Positions 1 through 5,392 of a stretch of 5,422 bases of DNA are shown piece by piece. Source of the stretch: an uncultured Clostridia bacterium (GTDB lineage Bacteria > Bacillota > Clostridia > Oscillospirales > Ruminococcaceae); NCBI GenBank assembly GCA_945910715.1, contig CAMDZU010000112.1, positions 1-5,422 of the forward strand, read 5' to 3'. The stretch's first letter is position 1; the number at the start of each line of letters is the position of its first letter. Made by a program: the position numbers and the translations under genes. Under the pieces are notes generated by a model. The model was not told the origin of the DNA and searched no databases. It saw only the letters and a program-made list of their open reading frames with translations.

Positions 1-26
1 AGTGAGTAATTTACACAACAAAATCC

Positions 27-84
27 TCGAAAAAGTGTGCTCTGTGGAATTGCTTTGCAATTCCACTCTTGGCACGTTTTTCGA
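27..84 (-). terminator. Compound inverted repeat, probable terminator of the leftward operon
   Basis: Outer arms TCGAAAAA (27-34) and TTTTTCGA (77-84) pair perfectly. The pairing continues as GTG (35-37) with CAC (73-75) around one bulged base. Inside sits a perfect 10-bp hairpin, GTGGAATTGC (44-53) and GCAATTCCAC (57-66), with a three-base loop. Read leftward, the structure is followed by a run of five T, as expected of an intrinsic terminator lying past the transporter stop at 120. The A-run/T-run symmetry means it could act in both directions. It shares its outer arms with the hairpin at 5201-5231, so it may also belong to a repeat family. The structure is seen directly; termination is inferred. 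Confidence 0.6.
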
Positions 85-92
85 CAAGCTGA

Positions 93-118
93 GCGGAGGC
101 AGAAACCTCCGCTTTTTT
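93..118 (+). terminator. Rightward intrinsic terminator for a gene left of the window
   Basis: GCGGAGG (93-99), loop CAGAAA (100-105) and CCTCCGC (106-112) form a perfect 7-bp GC-rich stem followed at once by six T (113-118). This is a textbook rho-independent terminator reading rightward. It ends two bases before the leftward transporter stop codon, so it protects that convergent operon from read-through by a rightward transcript whose gene is not in the window. In the leftward sense it has no T-run after the stem, so it is unlikely to serve the transporter gene. Confidence 0.75.
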
Positions 119-119
119 A

Positions 120-1031
120 TTATATTATTTCGAAAAGCCATATCATAAACGGCATTGTCGCAATGGACAGCAAGGTTGTTATTGCAAAAAGCTCCGCCGC
201 ATAGCAGGAGTCCTTATTGTAGGTTACTGCAAACATTGTTGCAATAGCCGCACAGGGACTTGAAACCGCGATGAGGTTTACTCCCATAATCAGCTCGTTA
301 TAGGGCAAAAGCTTGAACACAAGAATTACCGCAAGGGGAATCAAAAACAGTCTTACAGCGGAAACTATGTAAAGCCTTGGCTTGAGGACGGCTTTTTTCA
401 GATTTGTCTGGGCGATTGTCGCGCCTGCAACGAACATTCCCAGAGGCGTTGTAAGGGAGCCTACATAATTGCAGGCGGTAGAAAGCATCTCGGGCAGCTT
501 TATCTGAAGCAGATAGAAAACCACGCCCACTACGATTGAAATAAGAGCGGGGGATTTCAGCGCCTTCAATGCGGATTTGCCTATGCTCTCGGTGTTGTTC
601 ATCATAATAACCCCGTGAGTCCACACAAGCAGATAAAAGCACACAAGGTATCCCGTAAGATAGAAAACGCCGTCTTCGCCGTAAAGTCCCTGTACAAGGG
701 GAATACCCATAAAGGCGCAGTTTGTGTAGATAAGGGAAAAGCGCTCAATAAGCGTCTTGTCCTTCTGCTTTCCTCTCATAAAACCGTAGGAAATCACAAA
801 TGCCACAACGTAGGTTATTAAAGCAAGCAGCAGCGAGTAAATAAGCCCGTAGAATTTTTCGGGGTCGAAGTCCTTCTGAAAGGACATTACAATAAGCGCA
901 GGGGTTGCAACCTTAAGCGCTATTGCGGAAAGACATTTTTTTGAATTGTCGTCAATAATCTTAATTTTGAAACACAAAAAGCCCAGCAGAATAAGCAGGG
1001 CCATAATTGTGGCTTGTTCAAGCAGTACCAT
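120..1031 (-). CDS. AEC-family transporter (auxin efflux carrier / malate permease-like)
   Basis: A 303-residue, very hydrophobic protein with about ten predicted membrane spans, roughly residues 5-25, 35-53, 61-84, 97-118, 122-145, 158-178, 188-208, 220-240, 247-270 and 278-301. This matches the usual size and 5+5 layout of the auxin efflux carrier family. Recognisable family blocks are TPALIVMSF (43-51), TNCAFMGIPLV (103-113, the family N-x-x-F-x-G-I-P element), TPLGMFVAGATIA (195-207) and SPCAAIATMFA (258-268). Family members are secondary carriers of small organic anions such as malate, or have no known substrate; the substrate here cannot be read from sequence. Its ATG shares one base with the stop of the upstream phosphotransferase (TGATG), and no good ribosome binding site precedes it, so it is probably translated by coupling. 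A second Met at residue 10 also lacks a binding site, so I kept the first. Confidence 0.9.
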   Translation of the reverse strand: MVLLEQATIMALLILLGFLCFKIKIIDDNSKKCLSAIALKVATPALIVMSFQKDFDPEKFYGLIYSLLLALITYVVAFVISYGFMRGKQKDKTLIERFSLIYTNCAFMGIPLVQGLYGEDGVFYLTGYLVCFYLLVWTHGVIMMNNTESIGKSALKALKSPALISIVVGVVFYLLQIKLPEMLSTACNYVGSLTTPLGMFVAGATIAQTNLKKAVLKPRLYIVSAVRLFLIPLAVILVFKLLPYNELIMGVNLIAVSSPCAAIATMFAVTYNKDSCYAAELFAITTLLSIATMPFMIWLFEII

Positions 1032-1786
1032 CAGCTGTAATCAACAACATCGAGCCACGTCAGCAGCAGCTCTCTCTCCTCTTTTGAATTTACGCCAGAC
1101 GCAAGCTGGCTTGCTGCCATAATGGGAAGCCATTCCTGCACATAGCGCTTTGCCGTTCCCGTTTTTTCGCAGAAAATCGAAATATACTTTTCGGCAGTTT
1201 CCGTGGATTTAAGGGAAAGCTTAAGATAGGTCATTGCCACGTCTGCGCTGGCGTTGCCTCTTGACGCAGCCACCCAGTCGATTATGTAAACCTTGCCGTC
1301 CCCGGTGACAATAATGTTTTCCGGTCCGAAATTTCCGTGGCAAAGCTTGGAGTGCTTTGGCATTGAATCAAGTCTTGTAAGCAGCTCGTACTTCTTGATA
1401 TTGTCAAGCTCCTCAAGGCTGTTTATCTGACGTGAAAGCTTATGCTTCAGCTTGATTACGTCTGAAATTGTCAGCTTGTGAATCTGCTCCTGAAGCTCCA
1501 CCATCTGAGCAAGGTATTTTTCCTTGTCGTCGGGATTTTCCGCCATAAGCTGTTCAAGGGTCTTGCCCTCGATAAAATCGGAAACGATTGCATATCTGCC
1601 GTTATCCCTGATTATCTCGTGAATATGGGGTATTGTCAGATTTGTTTCTTCTACAAGCGTGTGAATTGCCGCCTCGTAGAAAACTGCGGATTTGGAAAAG
1701 CCCTCTGCAAAAACCTTGATTGCCTTATGGCCCTCACGGTAAACCTCAATTCCGCCGCCGGAATATTCAAGCTTTCTTTCTGCCAT
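1031..1786 (-). CDS. APH/choline-kinase-like phosphotransferase with altered catalytic motif
   Basis: A 251-residue soluble cytoplasmic protein of the aminoglycoside phosphotransferase / choline kinase fold. In order: N-lobe lysine in AIKVF (K24), helix glutamate in YEAAI (E38), hinge-like SDFIEGKTLEQL (69-80), the catalytic-loop block HGNFGPENII (150-159), the metal-binding IIDW (D170), and the RGNASADVAMTYL segment (176-188) typical of a Firmicutes subgroup annotated only as phosphotransferase. The usual catalytic Asp of HGDxxxxN is Asn here (N152, codon AAT at 1333-1331), while N157 and D170 are kept. It may be a weak or inactive kinase, or have another role. I chose the ATG at 1786 over the one at 1795 because AAAGGG abuts the 1795 ATG with no spacer but sits 9 bases before 1786; using 1795 adds three residues. 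It is the first gene of a two-gene operon with the AEC transporter. Substrate unknown; nothing shows antibiotic resistance. Confidence 0.83.
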   Translation of the reverse strand: MAERKLEYSGGGIEVYREGHKAIKVFAEGFSKSAVFYEAAIHTLVEETNLTIPHIHEIIRDNGRYAIVSDFIEGKTLEQLMAENPDDKEKYLAQMVELQEQIHKLTISDVIKLKHKLSRQINSLEELDNIKKYELLTRLDSMPKHSKLCHGNFGPENIIVTGDGKVYIIDWVAASRGNASADVAMTYLKLSLKSTETAEKYISIFCEKTGTAKRYVQEWLPIMAASQLASGVNSKEERELLLTWLDVVDYS

Positions 1787-1795
1787 ATAATTCAT

Positions 1796-1801
1796 CCCTT
1801 T
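1796..1801 (-). promoter_or_regulatory. Ribosome binding site deciding the phosphotransferase start
   Basis: AAAGGG on the minus strand lies directly against the ATG at 1795-1793 but 9 bases before the in-frame ATG at 1786-1784. The spacing favours the second ATG as the start. Confidence 0.6.
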
Positions 1802-1818
1802 CGTTGCATTGTGTCTAT

Positions 1819-1847
1819 ATTATATAACATCAGGGCGGATTTGTAAA
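1819..1847 (-). promoter_or_regulatory. Sigma-A promoter of the phosphotransferase-transporter operon
   Basis: On the minus strand, TTTACA (1847-1842, one mismatch to TTGACA) and a perfect TATAAT (1824-1819) are separated by exactly 17 bases. Transcription would begin near 1812, giving a short leader of about 25 bases before the start codon, with the AAAGGG site at its end. No obvious operator repeats lie around it, so the sequence offers no sign of specific control. Confidence 0.75.
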
Positions 1848-1954
1848 GCGGTTTTGATAAAATTACAGAAAAAGAGGCTGTTCGCTTCTTTGACCTGTTT
1901 TGGATTGTTTGTGTTTTTGTCGGTCAGAAAATGGCGGCTTGCCCCACTCCCCTC

Positions 1955-1983
1955 TTGACAAAAGGAAAAAGTTGTTGTATAAT
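1955..1983 (+). promoter_or_regulatory. Perfect-consensus sigma-A promoter of the GntR-ABC operon
   Basis: TTGACA (1955-1960) and TATAAT (1978-1983) are separated by exactly 17 bases, so every consensus position matches. The start point is expected near 1990. So strong a core promoter in front of a regulator gene suggests control by repression rather than activation. The half-sites that begin in the -10 element and continue past the start point fit this. Confidence 0.9.
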
Positions 1984-2016
1984 AACTGTACTAATACAAC
2001 TAATACACTTAATACA
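1974..2016 (+). promoter_or_regulatory. Probable GntR operator: inverted repeat plus three 9-bp tandem repeats
   Basis: Three 9-bp units lie in tandem: ACTAATACA (1990-1998), ACTAATACA (1999-2007) and CTTAATACA (2008-2016; 7 of 9 match). Overlapping them is an inverted repeat GTTGTAT (1974-1980) / ATACAAC (1994-2000) with a 13-base spacer that covers the -10 element. Viewed as half-sites the array is TGTA-N6-TGTA-N4-TACA-N5-TACA-N5-TACA, at near-helical-turn spacing. YtrA-type GntR regulators usually bind inverted repeats with TGTA/TACA-like ends near their own promoter, so autorepression by the GntR protein encoded just downstream is the likely role. The repeats are seen; the binding is inferred. 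Confidence 0.65.
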
Positions 2017-2019
2017 GCG

Positions 2020-2025
2020 AAAGGA
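2020..2025 (+). promoter_or_regulatory. Ribosome binding site that fixes a GTG start for the GntR gene
   Basis: AAAGGA is a six-base match to the anti-Shine-Dalgarno complement, 7 bases before the GTG at 2033. It decides the start: the longer in-frame reading from ATG 1931 would have to begin upstream of the promoter that transcribes the gene. Confidence 0.8.
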
Positions 2026-2032
2026 CAAACCC

Positions 2033-2416
2033 GTGCTTAACATTCGTCTTGAGGGAAAAATCCCCATTTATGAACAGCTTTACAGCGGCATTTCACGGCT
2101 GATAATCAGCAAGGAGCTCATTGCCGACGAAAAGCTGCCTGCCGTCCGTGAGGTGGCAAAGCAGTTCGGAATTAACCCCAACACAGTACAGAAGGCATAC
2201 GGAATGCTTGAACAGTCGGGGCTGATTTACACCGTTCCTGCAAAGGGCAGCTATGTTTCGGGAGAAAAATCCGCAGCCGCCGCCATAAAGTTCAACGCAA
2301 TGACAAATGCTGAAAAGGAAATATCCGCCGCTTTCAGAGCGGGAGCGGAGCTTGAGGAGATAATCAGCCTTGCAAGGCTTATATGGGAAAGGGAAAGAGA
2401 GGAAACAGATGATTGA
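2033..2416 (+). CDS. GntR-family transcriptional regulator, YtrA subfamily
   Basis: A 127-residue DNA-binding protein. Residues 10-75 form the GntR winged helix: IPIYEQLYSGI (10-20), the LPAVREVAKQFGINPNTVQKAY recognition block (35-56, given here as family pattern LPxVRExA then xNPNTVxxAY) and the wing ending KGSYV (71-75). Only about 50 residues follow (76-127), mostly helical, which is the short dimerisation tail typical of the YtrA subfamily rather than a FadR or HutC ligand domain. YtrA-type genes usually sit in front of ABC transporter genes and repress their own operon, often responding to envelope-active antibiotics; the same arrangement is seen here, but the inducer is unknown. The start is GTG, chosen for its AAAGGA site and for its place downstream of the promoter. 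Its last 8 bases overlap the ATPase gene. Confidence 0.9.
   Translation: MLNIRLEGKIPIYEQLYSGISRLIISKELIADEKLPAVREVAKQFGINPNTVQKAYGMLEQSGLIYTVPAKGSYVSGEKSAAAAIKFNAMTNAEKEISAAFRAGAELEEIISLARLIWEREREETDD
2397..2402 (+). promoter_or_regulatory. Ribosome binding site of the ATPase gene, inside the GntR gene
   Basis: GAGAGG lies 6 bases before the ATG at 2409. It selects that start over the in-frame ATG at 2370, which would add 13 polar residues ahead of the conserved N-terminal strand (IEVRNAVMRF) of the ATPase domain. Confidence 0.7.
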
Positions 2417-3308
2417 AGTCAGAAATGCGGTAATGCGTTTTGAGGACAAAAACGCTCTTGACGGTATTTCGCTGGAAATACCCGAGGGCTGCGCTTATGG
2501 GCTCCTCGGCTCAAACGGCGCAGGAAAATCAACCCTGCTGCGGCTTTTATCGGGGATTTACCGCCCCAATTCGGGAGAAATTCTCATTGACGGGGAGCAG
2601 ATTTACGAAAACGCACCCTTAAAGGAAAAGGTGTTCTTTATCAACGATGAAACGGTGCAGTTCAATTCAATGACCTTAACCGATATGAAGCGGTATTACA
2701 AGCGCTTTTACCACAGCTTTTCGGAGGAATTGTGGGAAAGACTGTACAGTGCGGTGCAGCTGCCCCTGAAAAAGCGGCTCAGCACCTTTTCAAAGGGAAT
2801 GAAAAGGCAGGCGGCGGTTATCTGCGGAATTGCCTGCAAAACGCCGTACCTGTTTCTCGACGAAGCCTTTGACGGACTTGACCCCACAATGCGTATTATC
2901 GTAAAGCAGATGCTTATTGACGCTATGATGGACAACAAGCTGACCGTAATTTTCAGCTCCCACAATTTAGGAGAAATAGACGAATTCTGCGACAGAGTGG
3001 GACTACTGCACAACGGAAGGGTTGTTTTTGACAGAGAGCTTGACAGCGTTAAGGGCAGCGTGTTCAAAATCCAGACCGCCCTTGAAACGCCCTTTGACAA
3101 GGCTTTGGTAAAGAACGGCGAAATTCTCCACGCAGAAACAAGCGGCAGCGTTACTCACATTATCGCAAGAGGAGAGCGTGACCGCATAAAGGCGGATATG
3201 GAGCAATTCTCTCCCAAGTTCTACGACGAGGTGCCATTATCCCTGGAGGAAATATTTGTTTACGAAATGGAGGTGCTGGGCTATGACAGCTCAAAGCTTG
3301 GTGAATAA
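2409..3308 (+). CDS. ABC transporter ATP-binding protein (YtrB/BcrA-like)
   Basis: A 299-residue cytoplasmic ATPase that would power the permease encoded next. Walker A is GSNGAGKST (34-42), the signature is FSKGMKRQ (127-134, a relaxed form of LSGGQ), and Walker B is YLFLDE (147-152) with catalytic E152. The D-loop GLDP is at 156-159 and the switch histidine is H185 in SSHNL. At the Q-loop the usual glutamine is replaced: the block reads VFFINDE (75-81), with D80 at the Gln position. I recall acidic residues here in other GntR-linked ATPases. After residue about 215 comes a C-terminal tail of roughly 85 residues, as in multidrug and bacitracin-type ABC-2 ATPases. There is one nucleotide-binding domain, so a homodimer is expected. 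The gene overlaps the GntR gene by 8 bases and the permease gene by 26, so the three are translated together. Substrate unknown. Confidence 0.93.
   Translation: MIEVRNAVMRFEDKNALDGISLEIPEGCAYGLLGSNGAGKSTLLRLLSGIYRPNSGEILIDGEQIYENAPLKEKVFFINDETVQFNSMTLTDMKRYYKRFYHSFSEELWERLYSAVQLPLKKRLSTFSKGMKRQAAVICGIACKTPYLFLDEAFDGLDPTMRIIVKQMLIDAMMDNKLTVIFSSHNLGEIDEFCDRVGLLHNGRVVFDRELDSVKGSVFKIQTALETPFDKALVKNGEILHAETSGSVTHIIARGERDRIKADMEQFSPKFYDEVPLSLEEIFVYEMEVLGYDSSKLGE
3269..3275 (+). promoter_or_regulatory. Strong ribosome binding site of the permease gene, inside the ATPase gene
   Basis: GGAGGTG lies 7 bases before the ATG at 3283, within the last codons of the ATPase gene. It selects 3283 over the in-frame ATG at 3256, which has no such site. 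Confidence 0.85.
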
Positions 3309-5160
3309 GCCCTTTTACAACTTCAAAGCCTATTATCTTAACAAGCTGCGCTATCTGCGGCCAATGCTCATAATGAACTGCATTTTTGCGGTATTGTCAT
3401 ACCCTACCCTTTTGGGCATTTTAAACGTTTACTTAAATTTTCTGATCAAATATGATTTAATAAGAACAGCCGTTCAATACGACGCTAACCAATATGCAGA
3501 TATCAGGGGTACGCTGTACGCTTTGGAAAGCTTCTCCCTGTTGGCGGCTGTAATATGCATACTCTGCCTTGTGGGAATGTTTGTGTTTACGCTGGTAACA
3601 ACCTTGCGCAGCTTCCGCTACCTTTACAGCAAAAACGTGGTGGATATGGACTATTCATTGCCCGTAAGCCACAACACAAGATTTTTCGGGGATTTCCTCG
3701 GTGTAATAACCACAAGCATACTGCCCCATCTTATTTCCGTAATAACCGGACTTATTATACTGGCAAACTTCCCCACCTATGACGCAGAATTTCAGGAGGA
3801 TATGACAGCAATCAGTCATCTTGCGTCCCAATGTATGTGGGCAGGCTTTTTCTCCTGCGTAATGCTCAGCGCATTTACTCTGCTTACCCTGTCCGTCTGC
3901 GGCAGAAAGGCGGAGGCTTACATTTACCCCATACTGCTGAATTTCGCCGTGCCCATTATTCACGGTCTTGGAGCGTATATTGTAAACAACTGCTTTTACG
4001 GCTCGTCAGGCTCGTCAACGGAATTTATCAACGAAATTTCCGCAACCTCGCCTCTTGGAATTATCTTTACCTCCTTCAACTATGTTTTCGGCGCACTTTT
4101 CGCTTCCTCTTCGGAGAAAGCAATGCTGAATTTTCCCGTATTCCGTCCCGTTTACTTTATCGGGGCAATCGCAATAACCCTGCTGTTTTTCATTGCCGCC
4201 TACTTCCTTATGAAATACAGACCTAACCACCGTGTGGGAATGTCCTACGTTTATAAGGGAATGAACCTTGTTATTCCCGGAATTATTATTCTTGCAATTT
4301 CAATGCCCCTTTTCTTCAACGTGTGGAAAGGACTGCAGGAAAGCACGGAGGAATATTACTCCTACACTCACAATCCCGTCCCGTGGATAATCGGCGCCGT
4401 TATTTCCACCTTTATCGTGTATGTGATAATGGAGCTTATCGGCGGCAGAAACTTCCGCAAATTCCACCTTACAACGGCTAAATGGGCAGGCACACTGGCT
4501 GTCTGCTTTGGAATTACCTCGGTGCTTTACCTGTCCGACGGCTTCGGCAAAAAGTATTTTGTACCCGACAGCAGCGACGTTGCGCAGGTAAGCTTCTGGG
4601 CTTCAAGCTATATCAACGGCGAAAAATATGACTACTATTTCCTTGACGTGACAGACGTTACCGACCCTTATATGATACAGAAAATAACGGAGCTGCACAG
4701 CTCAATCGACAAAAGCGGAGCGGAAATCTCAGGCGATGGGGCAGTCAATCTGAATTACCGCCTTAAAAACGGCGATTTTGCCGACCGCTATTATGGGATA
4801 AGCAGCGAAAAGCTTGACAGCTTTGCAAAAGAGCTTGCAACCCCCGAATGGGCATACGGCTACTATAACAGCAGATTCGGCGATACGGAAAACAAGACAT
4901 ACAGAATTAACAGTATCTATGTCAGCGGAAACAGAGATATTGATATTGATAAGTTAAAGGCGGCAATTGAAAAGGACTGCCAAAAGGTAAGCTACGACCT
5001 GCTTTTCGGAAAGGAGCATGAAGACCAATACATTATGCTCACTTTACAGGTATATACGGAGGAAATTTATATCACCGATTATATTACCATCAGAGTATAT
5101 GGCTGGATGGATAATACTGTTAAGCTTCTGACCGATATGGGGGTAAAGCTTGACGGATAA
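3283..5160 (+). CDS. ABC-2-type permease with large C-terminal extracytoplasmic domain
   Basis: A 625-residue membrane protein. Hydrophobic segments lie near residues 27-52, 83-107, 139-162, 186-205, 212-233, 290-310, 328-348, 367-386 and 400-418; a weaker one at 255-275 is probably a surface or re-entrant helix. Basic loops (KAYYLNKLRYLR 15-26; 108-138; KYRPNHR 311-317; GRNFRKFH 388-395) all fall on one face and acidic loops (163-185, 349-366) on the other. Nine spans, N-terminus inside and C-terminus outside fit best. The loop YSLPVSHNTRFFGDFLG (124-140) resembles the SLPvsR-type element of GntR-linked ABC-2 permeases. Residues about 420-625 form a soluble domain with blocks such as DPYMIQKITELH (461-472) and LNYRLKNGDFADRYYGI (490-506). 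From memory this resembles the domain named DUF6449, unverified. It is the last gene of the operon, overlapping the ATPase by 26 bases and followed by terminator-like hairpins. With no second permease gene it presumably acts as a homodimer. Export, lipid handling or antibiotic defence are all possible. Confidence 0.85.
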   Translation: MTAQSLVNKPFYNFKAYYLNKLRYLRPMLIMNCIFAVLSYPTLLGILNVYLNFLIKYDLIRTAVQYDANQYADIRGTLYALESFSLLAAVICILCLVGMFVFTLVTTLRSFRYLYSKNVVDMDYSLPVSHNTRFFGDFLGVITTSILPHLISVITGLIILANFPTYDAEFQEDMTAISHLASQCMWAGFFSCVMLSAFTLLTLSVCGRKAEAYIYPILLNFAVPIIHGLGAYIVNNCFYGSSGSSTEFINEISATSPLGIIFTSFNYVFGALFASSSEKAMLNFPVFRPVYFIGAIAITLLFFIAAYFLMKYRPNHRVGMSYVYKGMNLVIPGIIILAISMPLFFNVWKGLQESTEEYYSYTHNPVPWIIGAVISTFIVYVIMELIGGRNFRKFHLTTAKWAGTLAVCFGITSVLYLSDGFGKKYFVPDSSDVAQVSFWASSYINGEKYDYYFLDVTDVTDPYMIQKITELHSSIDKSGAEISGDGAVNLNYRLKNGDFADRYYGISSEKLDSFAKELATPEWAYGYYNSRFGDTENKTYRINSIYVSGNRDIDIDKLKAAIEKDCQKVSYDLLFGKEHEDQYIMLTLQVYTEEIYITDYITIRVYGWMDNTVKLLTDMGVKLDG

Positions 5161-5171
5161 GGGAAAAGAGT

Positions 5172-5193
5172 AAAGGGGGCGATTGCCCCCTTT
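5172..5193 (+). terminator. Terminator-like hairpin directly after the permease gene
   Basis: AAAGGGGGC (5172-5180) and GCCCCCTTT (5185-5193) pair perfectly around a GATT loop, starting 12 bases after the permease stop. The G/C core is very stable, but only three T follow it before CAG, so it may be an incomplete terminator that works with the next hairpin, or mainly protect the transcript 3' end. Confidence 0.6.
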
Positions 5194-5200
5194 CAGTCCG

Positions 5201-5231
5201 TCGAAAAAGGTGCCACTGGCACCTTTTTCGA
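5201..5231. terminator. Perfect 14-bp hairpin with A5/T5 flanks, probable bidirectional terminator
   Basis: TCGAAAAAGGTGCC (5201-5214), loop ACT and GGCACCTTTTTCGA (5218-5231) form a perfect 14-bp inverted repeat. A GC-rich GGTGCC/GGCACC core followed by T5 is a good intrinsic terminator for the rightward operon, and the symmetry allows the same leftward. Its outer TCGAAAAA/TTTTTCGA ends recur at 27-84. Confidence 0.7.
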
Positions 5232-5257
5232 GAATAATGTTGCGATAATCATTCACT

Positions 5258-5294
5258 TTTGGGACGCTTTTTTTCTTGAAAAAAGCGTCCCAAA
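5258..5294. repeat. 16-bp palindromic hairpin with central T/A run
   Basis: TTTGGGACGCTTTTTT (5258-5273) and AAAAAAGCGTCCCAAA (5279-5294) pair perfectly around a TCTTG loop. The T-run lies inside the stem rather than after it, so this is not a standard terminator reading rightward. It is more likely a repeat-element or structural hairpin. Confidence 0.6.
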
Positions 5295-5327
5295 CCCTTG
5301 CAAAAAATCGCTTTAAATAGGGGAATT

Positions 5328-5392
5328 TCGGCTTCTGCGGAAGCCGACCAAAGGCTCTGCCTTTGGAAACCGCAAGCCTTTGAAAAGGCTTG
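5328..5392. repeat. Three back-to-back 8-bp hairpins
   Basis: Three perfect stems lie in 65 bases: TCGGCTTC/GAAGCCGA (5328-5335 and 5340-5347), CCAAAGGC/GCCTTTGG (5348-5355 and 5359-5366) and CAAGCCTT/AAGGCTTG (5373-5380 and 5385-5392). The first two touch with no gap and six bases separate the second and third. The arms share an AAGGC/GCCTT core. There is no T-run and no coding potential. The arrangement fits a REP/MITE-like dispersed element or a structured RNA tail. Confidence 0.6.

Noticed and set aside
298..821. Open frames of 114 and 68 residues antisense to or overlapping the transporter gene
   Set aside because: They are shadows of the AEC coding frame, with no family resemblance and no ribosome binding sites.
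1478..1846. A 122-residue rightward frame opposite the phosphotransferase gene
   Set aside because: Antisense shadow; it runs through the leftward promoter and shows no domain.
1871..1891. Hairpin AAAGAGGC/GCTTCTTT between the two promoters
   Set aside because: Eight base pairs including one G-T wobble and no T-run; too weak to assign a function.
1990..2016. Tandem 9-bp repeats as a CRISPR-like or microsatellite array
   Set aside because: Units are contiguous without spacers, only three in number and placed exactly at a promoter, so an operator explains them better.
1931..2032. N-terminal extension of the GntR protein from ATG 1931
   Set aside because: It starts upstream of the promoter that transcribes the gene, spans the operator, has no ribosome binding site, and the residues do not resemble the family. 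GTG 2033 has AAAGGA at good spacing.
1990..2032. Riboswitch or attenuator in the GntR leader
   Set aside because: The leader is only about 43 bases, is filled by the repeats and has no terminator hairpin.
3256..3282. Permease start at ATG 3256
   Set aside because: No ribosome binding site; GGAGGTG is placed for ATG 3283.
3555..4230. Several 70-130 residue frames within the permease gene on both strands
   Set aside because: Cys/Arg/Tyr-rich compositions typical of out-of-frame reading of a membrane protein gene; no starts with binding sites.
5044..5256. A 70-residue leftward frame running from the hairpin region into the permease gene
   Set aside because: It reads through both terminator hairpins and the permease stop; no binding site or recognisable domain.
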